NCBI GenBank assembly: GCA_002405435.1
Contig: DHLU01000198.1
Coordinates: forward strand, 539 to 15,591
Reading direction: 5' to 3'
Length of the DNA stretch: 15,053 bases
Source: Flavobacteriales bacterium UBA4660
GTDB lineage: Bacteria > Bacteroidota > Bacteroidia > Flavobacteriales_D > Sanyastnellaceae
How positions within the stretch are numbered: position 1 is the first letter of the stretch; the number at the start of each line of letters is the position of its first letter. Positions 1 through 10,600 of this stretch are shown piece after piece. A model generated the notes under the pieces. It saw nothing but the letters and a program-made list of their open reading frames with translations, had not been told where the DNA came from and searched no databases. The position numbers and the translations under genes are program-made.

Positions 1-650
1 GTGCTGTCGGCCAAAATGTTGGCGCTGTAGAGGTTGAGATATGGCTGGCGGTTCCAGGCGTATTCGCGGTTGCCGCCGGCACCATTACCTCGTGAAGAAG
101 CAAATAGTATGCGTGAGCGTTCGAAAAAGCCTGCCCCGAAATCAGAGCCCGGAGAATTGATCCGCGCATTGGTAAGCGTGTAGATGGATGAGTCGCGCAT
201 CATTTCCTGCGCGTAGGCAGGATTTTTCACGTAGGCTGCCGCGATGCTGTTGCCCGGAAACAACTCAAGGATGCTCATGTAGATATTCAGGGCATCATTG
301 TAAAGCCCCTTGTGCTTGAGGAGGTCGGCAAGTGAAAGCAGGTCGCTGAGCCGCGGATTGGGCATTGCGGCGAGTTTTCTGAGGTGCTGTTCGGCAGCTA
401 CCAGCTGGCCGGTTCTGCGCTCGCATTCGGCGAGTCTGCGCAGTGCCACCGTATCGTTAGCCCATTTGGGTTCAGCCAGTATATCGCGGTAAATATCTGC
501 TGCTGTGTAGTAGTCGAAGAGGTTGTAAGACTTCTCGGCGAGTGTCATCTTGGCCTGCTGCGCCCTTCCATCACTAAAAAAAAGCATGACGGCGAGAGCG
601 ACAAGTAAGCTGCGCAGAAGGGCGGCGCACAGGGTAGAGGTGTATTTCAT
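1..650 (-). CDS. OmpA-type T9SS-associated protein with TPR and PD40 repeats (N-terminal part, cut by window edge)
   Basis: This frame opens with ATG at 650 and stays open for 216 codons to the left edge, so the C-terminus is not seen. It starts with a signal peptide (MKYTSTLCAALLRSLL, a hydrophobic core, then SDGRAQQ). Residues about 35-140 are helical and alternate in the manner of about three tetratricopeptide repeats (for example AADIYRDILAEP and ALNIYMSILELFPGN). From about residue 170 the sequence changes to NSPGSDFGAGF, RILFASSRG and WNRQPYLNLYSANI. These match the start of the PD40/WD40-like propeller in Bacteroidota OmpA-family proteins that sit beside PorP/SprF genes. The missing part probably holds the rest of the propeller and an OmpA peptidoglycan-binding domain, by analogy with PorE-like proteins; this is inference. 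It lies 19 bases after the PorP/SprF gene, so co-transcription is likely. The TPR and PD40 calls are firm; the OmpA end cannot be verified here. Confidence 0.85.
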   Translation of the reverse strand, partial: MKYTSTLCAALLRSLLVALAVMLFFSDGRAQQAKMTLAEKSYNLFDYYTAADIYRDILAEPKWANDTVALRRLAECERRTGQLVAAEQHLRKLAAMPNPRLSDLLSLADLLKHKGLYNDALNIYMSILELFPGNSIAAAYVKNPAYAQEMMRDSSIYTLTNARINSPGSDFGAGFFERSRILFASSRGNGAGGNREYAWNRQPYLNLYSANILADS

Positions 651-659
651 AGTAAAAGG

Positions 660-663
660 CCTC
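660..663 (-). promoter_or_regulatory. Possible Shine-Dalgarno GAGG before the TPR/PD40 gene
   Basis: On the minus strand, GAGG lies 9 bases before the ATG at 650, inside the 19-base gap after the PorP/SprF stop. It is the only plausible Shine-Dalgarno seen in the cluster. Many Bacteroidota genes lack one, so it may be chance. Confidence 0.35.
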
Positions 664-669
664 ATAGGA

Positions 670-1626
670 TTAAAACCATCTTGTAATGTGTCTGGGTGAA
701 CGGTCTCCCTGATGGCGCACACCGAAGTCAAAACCCAGCATGACTTCATGCGAACCGCTGCTGTAGCGGCTGATGTCGGTCAGGATGTAGTCATAGCTGT
801 ATCCGATTTTGATGCGGTTGTTGATTTCATATTGAACGAGCAGTCCTGCTGCATCTTCCAGCCGGTACATCGCGCCGAGCCAGAGTTTGTCGTAAAGCAG
901 GAAATTGGCGGTGACATCCATGCCGGGTGGTGCTCCGTTCACGGCCTTCAGCAGTATAGAAGGTTTGAATTTTACGTAGTTGCTGACGTCAATCAGTGTG
1001 CCTGCAATCAGGAAGGCGTGCTGCCGTTCGACGTTGTCTGCGAACTTGGGCAACTCGCCCTGAATCAGTTGATTTTGCAACAGTCGCGGTGCACTAAAGC
1101 CCACGTACCACCGTGGTCCGTAATACAGCGCGCCGAATCCAAAGTTGGGCAGCGCCTTGCTCTCAACATTCTGCACAAAGGCGAGATCGCCGTCAACAAG
1201 CGGACTCAGACCCACGAGGTCGGCGCTGAAGAGGTTTACTCCGCCCTTAAGTCCGAAGGCGAGTTTGTAGTTGTCAAAAATGATGCGGTAAGAGGCGTCG
1301 AGATAAATGCCTGTTTGCCTAACCGGGCCATAGGAGTCGTTGATCACAGAGCCGCCGATGCTGATGTTTTCGCGTTTCAGCGGGCTGTGCACCGACAGGG
1401 TCTGTGTAACAGGAGCGCCTTCGAAATTGACCCACTGTGACCGGTGTAGCACGTTCACGGCAATCAGGTCGGCACTGCCGGCATAGGCCGGGTTAACCGC
1501 CAGTGTGTTGAACATGTAGTTGGTAAACATGGGGTCTTGCTGGGCCCGTGCATGCACCGTGAGCCAAAGCAGCGCCGGCATAATGAGGGCATATTTCATG
1601 GGTCGGGGAATACGGTTCGGTTGCAT
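670..1626 (-). CDS. PorP/SprF family type IX secretion system membrane protein
   Basis: The product is 318 residues, the usual size for the family, and is predicted to be an outer-membrane beta-barrel. Near the N-terminus it has QQDPMFTNYMFNTLAVNPAY followed by AGS, the family signature (QDP..xQYMFNxxxxNPAYAGS). Near the C-terminus it has IGYSYDYILTDIS and GSHEVMLGFDFG, the conserved closing barrel strands. Two starts are possible: ATG at 1626, or ATG at 1599, which gives a shorter and more typical signal peptide (MKYALIMPALLWLTVHARA, cleavage before QQD). The longer form only lengthens the basic n-region, so sequence alone does not decide. In Flavobacterium johnsoniae, SprF is needed for secretion of the adhesin SprB, and type B sorting domains generally need a cognate SprF-like partner. 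Its place 8 bases after the giant type B protein therefore suggests it is that protein's dedicated partner. Not assigned as porP or sprF, because these genomes usually carry many paralogs. Confidence 0.95.
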   Translation of the reverse strand: MQPNRIPRPMKYALIMPALLWLTVHARAQQDPMFTNYMFNTLAVNPAYAGSADLIAVNVLHRSQWVNFEGAPVTQTLSVHSPLKRENISIGGSVINDSYGPVRQTGIYLDASYRIIFDNYKLAFGLKGGVNLFSADLVGLSPLVDGDLAFVQNVESKALPNFGFGALYYGPRWYVGFSAPRLLQNQLIQGELPKFADNVERQHAFLIAGTLIDVSNYVKFKPSILLKAVNGAPPGMDVTANFLLYDKLWLGAMYRLEDAAGLLVQYEINNRIKIGYSYDYILTDISRYSSGSHEVMLGFDFGVRHQGDRSPRHITRWF

Positions 1627-1634
1627 GATTCAGG

Positions 1635-4600
1635 TCATCGTTTAAGGTAAATGAATCCGTGAAAGGCTTCTTCTCCCGTGCCAAGATCCAGCACGTAGTA
1701 GTAGGTGGATACAGGCAGCGGATCGCCAACGGTCGCGCTGTGCAGCGATGTTCCGTCCCATGTATTGTTGTACGGAGAAGCTTCGAATATTTTCATCCCC
1801 CACCGGTTGAAGACCTCAAAACTGCTGTTGGGGTAAGATTCGATGTTGGGAATTACCAGGTAGTCGTTCGTACCGTCTCCGTTAGGCGAGAAGGCATCGG
1901 GTACCACAATGGTGAGACAGTCTTCCAGTATAAAAATCACGGTATCGGCGCTCATGCCGCACAGCCCGTTGTCTACGGTCCAGCTCACCACCGAGGGAAC
2001 ATCCACCAGTGGCGTGATGATATTGCCAAGGCTGAGCACGGCGGAATTGGCGGCTGTGCTGTCGTCCACGATTACGGGTCCTTCAAGCACGGTCCACCAT
2101 CCTGTGGCCGGGGGTGCGGCCTCAGATCCCATAAGGTTAAAGGTGGAAAATTCATGCGCGCAGATTACCAGGTCAGGTCCTGCATAGGCAAGGGGCAACC
2201 CGGGGTCATAAAAAACGATGTCGACCGAGTCGGTAGTCACACCGCAAACACCGTTGTCCACGGTCCAGAGCAACGTGTTTATCCCCAGGGGAAGGTCGAG
2301 TACAGGCGTCGCCTGTTCGTTGGGGTCGGTAAAGTCTGCGTCACCGTTCAGCGCTGACCAGGTACCGACAGCCAGTCCGATGGGTGTACTGCCGCTAAGC
2401 TGAATGATGTCCTGCGCACCGCAATAGGCCTGGTCTGGGCCAGCATTGGCATCGGCCACCGCGCTGGAGTTAACATAGATCCAGAGCGTATCAGAAGTGA
2501 GTCCGTTGTCACAGGATCCGTTGTAGAGTGTCCACACGAAAGCACTCTCGTTGAGCGCCGGAGCACTGGTAACCGCCTCTGGATCATGAATATCGCTGAA
2601 GGTTACCAGCGTGTCTCCCGCAATCTGTGTCCAGGTGCCGAAGGCCGGGAAGATGGGCGCATTGCCTGCGAGTTGTATGTTCTCGGGCGGATCACAGTAA
2701 TACAGGTCTTCGCCGGCATAAGCATCCTGGGAAGCCGGATCAAATACGGTAATATTCAGGGTGTCTGATGATTCTCCGCACGCGCCATTGTAGAGGTACC
2801 ATGCCAGGGTCACTACGCCGGTGCTTAGACCACTCACCGCCGTGGTGGGCGAATCGGGGTCGTCGAGAATGCAGCTTCCACTCAATACCGACCATTGTCC
2901 CCACGCCGGGAATATGGGTGCATTGGCAGCGAGTGTAGTGGAACTCTCTGGTGCGCATAACTCAATGTCGGGCCCGGCGTTGGCCGAGTCGGCCGTGGCG
3001 TTGAAGACACTGATTGTGATGGCAGAGAACGAAGTATCCGCGCAGGGCCCGTTGTATACGGTCCATTGAAGCACAGTCTCACCGACTATCAGGTCGCATA
3101 CCGAGGCCGCCGGATCGTGGAAGTCGCTGATGCTCGCATTGCCGCTGATGATCTCCCATGTACCCACGGCAGGATCTGTCACCGGCGTGGCGGCCATGGT
3201 TGCACAATTCTGCGGTGTGCACAATTCCTGGTCAGGACCCGCCACCGAGACCTGCGCTTCCGATGGGAATACCAGTACACTGACGGTGTCGGAGGTAATG
3301 GCATTGACGCATGGGCCGTTGAAAATGGTCCACACAAAGGAGTTGGTGCCCTCGGTGAGGCCTGTCACTTCCGTGTTTGGATCGGTGTCATCGGCGAAGA
3401 TTCCGCTTCCCTCCAACACCGTCCACTGGCCTGTGGCGGGAAGGGTAAGTTCATTGCCATCAAGTGTCGTGGCGTTTTGCGGCAAACAGAGTTGCTGGTC
3501 GGCGCCGGCATTGGCCGCCGGTTGTCCCTGGTCATAGAGGAAGACAATCAACGTATCTGTTGGCAGTCCTTCCTCACACCCACCAAGATAAAACGTCCAC
3601 GTGAAGACGTTTGTGCCAACCGCGAGGTCGGTGATTTCTGTCTCCGGATCACCCACATCCGCAATGGTGGCCGATCCTTCGAGGAGCGTCCAGAAACCAT
3701 AGGCGGGGTATTCGGCCGCATTGGCCGCGGTCATGATGCTGCTGGTGGGTGTGCACAATACCAGGTCTTCTCCGGCGAGAGGCACCTGGTCAGGACTAAA
3801 CACATTGATACAAACCGTATCTGCCGACAATGAGGGGTCACAGGGTCCGTTGAATACCGTCCACAAAAAACAATGGGTGCCTTCTGAAAGACCGGTGATG
3901 GTTGTAGTTGAACTGTTGACGTCGGAGATAACTCCCTCACCGGAAATGAGCGTCCAGAAGCCGATGGCCGGGAACTCTGCCGGCGAGGCATTGAGCACCG
4001 CCGTCGTTTGCGGCAGGCATACTTCCTGGTCGGCACCTGCATCTGCAGGCGGCGTGAGGCTGTTGTAGATGAAGATCGACATGATGTCGCATGTGGGTGG
4101 TGCGCAGGGCCCATTGTCAATGCACCACATGAAGATATTCTCTCCGACGGTGAGCGCCGAGACGGGCGAGTTGGGGTTGTTGGGTTGCTCGACCACGCCC
4201 GATCCGCTGATGGTTATCCAGGTACCAGTACCCGGCACGGCCGGCGTATTGGCGGTCATGGTAAAGGTGCTCACCGGAGAGCAGAATATACCGTCCTCAC
4301 CGGCGTTGGCGGGCGGCGCTGTCGGATCGTAAATCAGTATGGTTACCTGGTCGGTGGTCAGCCCGCAGGGTCCGTTGTCGAAAGTCCACTGGAAGGTGCT
4401 GATGCCCGGCTGCACGTCAGTAATGGTTGTGGTCGGACTGTCCGGATCGGTGATGTTTCCGCTTCCCGAAACAAGGGTCCAGAAGCCTGAAGCCGCTCCG
4501 GCAAGGGCATTGGCAGCCATGGTCACGGTGTTGTTGGGCAGACACCACGTCTGGTCAGGACCGGCGGCAGCATTGCCTAATGTGCTGGTGTACACGCACA

Positions 4601-7600
4601 CCGTTATGGTGTCGCTTGAAACAGGCGGTGTACAACCGCCATTGTATAGGGTCCACGCGAAGGTGCTGCATCCGGGTGGGATGTCGGCGATTATGGTCTG
4701 TGGATCACTTGGGTTAACAATGCTTCCACCGCCGGAGACCAGTGTCCATTCGCCGAAGGCCGGAAAAAGGGCTGCATTGCCGTTCATCTGGGCCTGGGCG
4801 CTGCCGGGCACACAGAATTCGAGGTCCGCCCCCGCATTGGCAGCCGGCTGCGCATTGTTGTAGATGAAGATGCTAACGAGGTCGACGCTGTTGGTATTGC
4901 TGCAGGGCCCGTTGTAGACGGTCCAGGCGAAAATGTTTTCTCCCGGGCTCAGGCCGGTTACTTGCGACAGCGGATTGCCGGGGTCGCTCACTACGCCGGT
5001 GCCCTGAACCAGTTGCCAGGTTCCCGTTGCAGGAAATGCCGGTGTCTCGGCCGACAGGAAGGTGGATGTCAGCGGCAGGCACCACGACTGGTCTTCACCC
5101 GCATCGGCGGTCGTGCCCTCTTCGGAGTAGAGGATGATCTGCACAATGTCAGACGAGCTGTTGTTGCTGCAAGGTCCGTTAAGCACTGTCCATGCGAATA
5201 CATTGACACCTGCGCAGAGTCCGGTAACAGCCGACTGGGGGTTGTTCGGTTCGGCAATGTCTCCGCAGCCTGTTACCAGCGACCAGGTGCCTGAAGCAGG
5301 AAAAACAGGCGTTACTGCATTGAGGAAGGCAGACGTGGTGGGCAGGCAAAATTCCTGGTCGGACCCAGCGTCTGCCGTTGCCATAAACTGGTCAAATACA
5401 AACACGCTGACAGTATCGGTGGTGACGGATTCTGCACAGGGTCCGTTGAAGATGGACCAAACCAGCACCGTTTCGCCCACGCCGAGGCCGCACAGGGTAG
5501 CCTGTGGGTTTGATTCGTTGCTCAGTGTACCGGGCCCTGAAAGGATAGACCATGCGCCGAGGGCCGGCAACTCAGGCACATTGGCTGCCAGTACCACACA
5601 ACTTTGCGGTGTGCAGATGCTGATATCCGCTCCCGCATTTGCAGGCGCGATGTCATTTGAAAATACGGAAATCACCACTTGATCGGTCGTGCTTCCGCAG
5701 GGGCCGTTGTCAAAGGTCCACGCGAGCACGTTAATGCCCTGTGAAAGTCCGGTCACCGTGGTGGCAGCATCATTGGCATCGTCGAAAATGGCACTGCCCT
5801 GCACGATGGTCCATGTGCCTGAGCCCGCATCGCCGCTGGCGGGCGAGGCCGAGAGGGTGGTCGTCGTGTTGGGCAAACAAAGTTCCTGGTCAGGTCCTGC
5901 ATTGGCAGCGGGCAGTGTTCCGTCATAAATGGTAATCACCACGTCATCGGAGGTGAAGGGCGGATCGCAAGGCCCGTTTGAAATGTTCCAGGTAAGTACC
6001 GCGGTGCCAACGCCCAGTCCGGTGACGGGGGAGTTGGGGTCGGTTACGTCGGTGATGTCAGCGGTTCCTGCCGCCACCGTCCAGTAACCAAATGAGGGGA
6101 ATTCGGGAACACTGGCAGACAGCACTGTGCTGTTTATGGGCGTGCAGAATGACTGGTCTGGTCCTGCATCGGCTGACTCCTGCTGCGCGTCATAGATGAA
6201 TATGCTCACAACATCGGTAGTGTTGGTGCTGGAACACGGGCCGTTGTAAACTGTCCAAAGCAGTTGTGTTTCACCGGCAACAAGCCCGGTCACTTCAGAT
6301 TGCGGACTGCTGGCATCGCTGAATTCGACAAGGCCCGGTGCGCTGATCACCGACCATGTGCCGTAGCCCGGTGCATCGGGAACCGCTGCCGCGAGCAGGG
6401 TGCTGTTAACCGGTTCGCAGTATGACTGGTCTTCACCCGCATCGGCAATGTCTGCGTTGTTGTCATAGATGAATACCGACACCTGGTCTGTGGTCGTGCT
6501 GTTTACACAGGGTCCGTTGAAGACGGTCCAGAGGAAAATGTTTTCACCCACACCAAGGTTGCTGACGGCACTGGTTGGACTGGATGCATTGTCAAAGGTT
6601 CCCGAACCGGAAACTACGCTCCATGTACCCGTTCCCGGGAAGGTATAGCTGCTTGCCGCCATGACTGTGGAGTTGGCAGGCAGACAAAATTCCTGATCGG
6701 GTCCGGCATTGGCGTTGGACTGAAGGTTGTCGTACACGAATATGCTGACGGTGGAGGTGCTGGCACCGCAAGGTCCGTTGCTGACCTGCCACTGCAGCAC
6801 GTTTTCTCCGATGCTGAGTCCTGAGATGCCACTATCCGGATCGCCTGCGTCAGCAAAGACCCCGCTTCCTGCCAGCACTGTCCAGGTGCCCGAGCCGGGG
6901 AATGTCACGGCATTGGCATCCAGCTGTGCGGATGATTCCGGCCAGCATAGCGACTGGTTTGGGCCAGCCTCTGCTGCCGGCTGAGTTCCGTCAAAGATGA
7001 ATACGCTCACAGAGTCAACCGTGAAAGCCGGGTCGCAGGGTCCATTGGAAATTGTCCACGTAAAGATATTTTCTCCTACACCCAGTCCGGAGACAATACA
7101 GTTGGGGTTGGAAGGGCTTACCAGTATGCCCGAACCGCTCACCAGTTGCCACGTGCCGGTTGCCGGATAAATGAATCCGTTTCCGGTCAGTGTAGTCAGG
7201 CTGGTGGGTGTGCAGTAAAACTGATCGATACCCGCATTGGCCTCTGCCTGGGTGTTGTCGTACAGCAGAATGTGCACGGTGTCTGTGGTAAGTGGTTCTG
7301 TCAGACACGGCCCGTTGTATACGGTCCACACGAGGGTATTGTCGCCCTGAGAAAGGTTGTTGACGGCCGAATTGGGGTCATTGACATCGTCAACCTCGCC
7401 ATCGCCTTCAATGACGCTCCAGGTGCCAAAGCCCGGCGGTAATACCGCAGCCGCTTGCAGCGCAGTGGTGCTCTCAGGGGTGCAGAAAGCCTGGTCGTCT
7501 CCGGCATCCGATGCGCCCTGTGCTGAGTTGTAAACGGTAATTTCGACCTGGTCTGACTGGGTGCCACAGACGCTGTAGTCGAGTGTCCATTGAAATACGT

Positions 7601-10600
7601 TGTGGCCAATGGCCAGTCCTTCTACTATTGAAGCCGGGTTGCCGGGCTCAAGGAAGGTGCCCGATCCGCTCACTACCGTCCAGGTTCCTGATCCCGGAAA
7701 TACCGCGGGAACGGCGTTCATGGCCGTGTCGAAGTCGGGCGAACACAACTCTTGGTCTGGGCCGGCATTGGCTGTTGGTCCGCCGGCATCAAACACACTG
7801 ATGACCACAATGTCAGACGTAACGGCGTTCGGACAGGGCCCGTTGTAGAGGGTCCACTGAAAGATGTTTTCACCCACCGCCAGTCCCGAAACGGTAGCAA
7901 GGGGGTTGCCTGTGTCTGAGATGGTGCCGCTGCCACTCAGCAGTGTCCACGCTCCGAATCCCGGAAATACCGGGTCATTTGCCCCCAGCACAGCGGAGGT
8001 TTCAGGCAGGCTGAGGTCCTGGTCTTCTCCCGCATCGGCGTCGGGAGCATCGGCACTGTAAACGAAAATGCTCACCAGGTCAACGGTGTAGCCCGCGCCG
8101 CAACCCCCGTTGTCAATGGCCCATGCAAATTCGTTTTCGCCCACGCCGAGGTTGGTAATGATGGTGTTCGGATTGTCAGGATCCTGTATCGTGCCCTGTC
8201 CCGAAATGAGGATCCAGTTGCCTGTAGCCGGAAATACCGGAGCATTGGCGGCCATGGTCACCTGGTCTTGCGGAGTGCACACCGATTGGTCGGGACCTGC
8301 AGCCGCTGAAGGGGCGGTGCTGGTATATACAAGTACGCTTACCTGGTCAACGGTCAGGCCATTGGCACAGGGGGTATTGTCAATTGTCCATTGAAAGATG
8401 TTTTCAGTATTGCTCAGTCCCAGTACCTGGGTGTTGGGGTCGTTGGGGTCGACGAAAATGCCGCTGCCACTCACCACCGTCCAGGTGCCTGTCGCTGGGA
8501 AAATGGCCGCCGAGGCGTTGAGGAAGGTACTGTTGGTCGGAGAACACAATTCCTGGTCTTCTCCCGCGTCGGCAGGTGCCTGCGTGTTTTCGAAGATGAA
8601 AATGTCCACCACATCAGCCGTGATGCCTGTGGTACAGGGTCCGTTGCTGATTGTCCAGGCGAACTGGTTAAGTCCCTGCGACAGGCCTGTTACGGAAGTC
8701 AGCGGATTGCTGCTGTCGGTAAAGATGCCCGAACCGCTAACCAACGACCACTGACCGGTAGCAGGAAATACAGGGGTATTGGCTGCCAGCACAGCAGAAG
8801 ACACAGGCTCGCAGTATTCCTGATCAGGACCTGCATTCGCCGGCGGTTGGTTCTCATCGTATACGAAGATGCTCACGTCATCAAACGTCGAAGCCGGACT
8901 GCACGAGGCGTTGTTGATGGTCCAGCGGAATACGTTTACGCCCGGACACAGTCCCGATACTGCGGTCATACTGGTGTTGGGGCTATCCACAATTCCACAA
9001 CCAGAAATAAGTGACCATGTTCCTGTAGCAGGGAAACTGACGGGGTTGCCCGTCAGCACAATTGAAGCGACAGGTGTACAGACAGATTGGTCAGGGCCGG
9101 CCGAAGCAGCGGGCTGGTTGTCATCAAAAACTGTAAGGGTGATGAGGTCGGAAGTGGAAGCCACACAAGGGCCGTTAAAAATGGTGTACTGGTATTGGTT
9201 GAGGCCGATCGAGTAGCCGGAGACCTGTGTGTTGTTGTTCGTTGCGTTACTGAATATACCAGAGCCCGATACAAGGGTCCATGCACCGGTAGCCGGAAAG
9301 GCGAAATTGTTTCCGCTAAGTGCCACGCTGGCCTGGTCGCTGCAGATGCTGATGTCATTGCCTGCATTGGCCGCCGCCTGTGCTGCATTAAATACCGTTA
9401 TGGTTACCTGGTCGCTGGCCGACGTGCTGCATGCACCGTTGTTTACATTCCACTGAAATACGTTGTTGCCGATCGACAGGCCGGTTACCGTAGCCCCGGG
9501 GTTGTTGATGTTGCTGAATGTACCTGTTCCCTGCAAGATAGTCCACGTGCCGATGGCCGGCAGGCTGACGCTATTGGCGGCAAGGGTCACCGACGGTGTG
9601 GTTGAACAAATCTGCTGGTCGGGTCCGGCGTTTGAAACGGATTGTGAAGCGGCATATACGAATACTGTTACCTGGTCTGACGTTGGTCCTCCGCTGCAAG
9701 GTCCGTTGTCTGTTGTCCATGCAAACACGTTGATGCCGACAGGTATGCCGGTGATGAGGGTGCTGGCACTGGCCGGATTCACGATGGTGCCGCCTCCACT
9801 GACGATGGACCAGGTTCCCGTTCCCGGAAAGTTCACGGCACTGCCCGCCATGGTGGCATTGACCGGAAGGATTCCATCGAAACAAAATTGCTGGTCGGGT
9901 CCCGCTTCGGCCGGCGTCTGGTTTTGGTCGAAGACGAAGAGGGTGACCTCGTCAAAATCGCTGCCGCCCGGACAAGGTCCGTTGAAGATGGTCCATCTGA
10001 ATACGTGTTCTCCAATGGTTAGTCCGGTTACTGTGGCGTTGGGGTTGTTGATATCGGAAATGGTTCCGCTGCCTGAAATGAGGCTCCATTGCCCATAGCC
10101 GGGTAATACCACCGGCGCTGCCTGTAACTGGTAGGTGGAGGTGGGTGTGCAGAGCACTGCATCGTCGCCGGCATCGGCACCGGTGAGGTCATTGGCAAAC
10201 AGGGTAATGACCACCTGGTCGGCAGAGACCTGGTTGCATGCACCGTTGTTGATCGTCCAGGCGAAAATGTTGCTGCCCAGTCCCAACTCCGTTACGGTAG
10301 CCGATGGGCTTCCAGGATTGACTATAGTGCCGCTGCCACTTACTAGGGTCCACTGGCCGGTGGCTGGAAACACAGGGGTATTTCCGTTTAGTGTGATGCT
10401 GGTGTTGGGAACACACTGGTCTGTGTCGTCACCGGCATCAGCGGCCGGGGCAGTGATGTCATTCACACAGATACTGAGCTGGTCGTTTGAGATTCCGCCG
10501 CAGGGGCCATTGTTGATGCTCCACTGGTACACATTGCAGCCTACCGACATACCGGTTACCTGGGTAACGGGAGAAGCGGGGTTTGAAAAGATTCCCGTTC

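Noticed and set aside
712..1440. 242-codon plus-strand frame opposite the PorP/SprF gene
   Set aside because: It is antisense to a strongly supported family member, and its translation shows no signal, domain or family motif.
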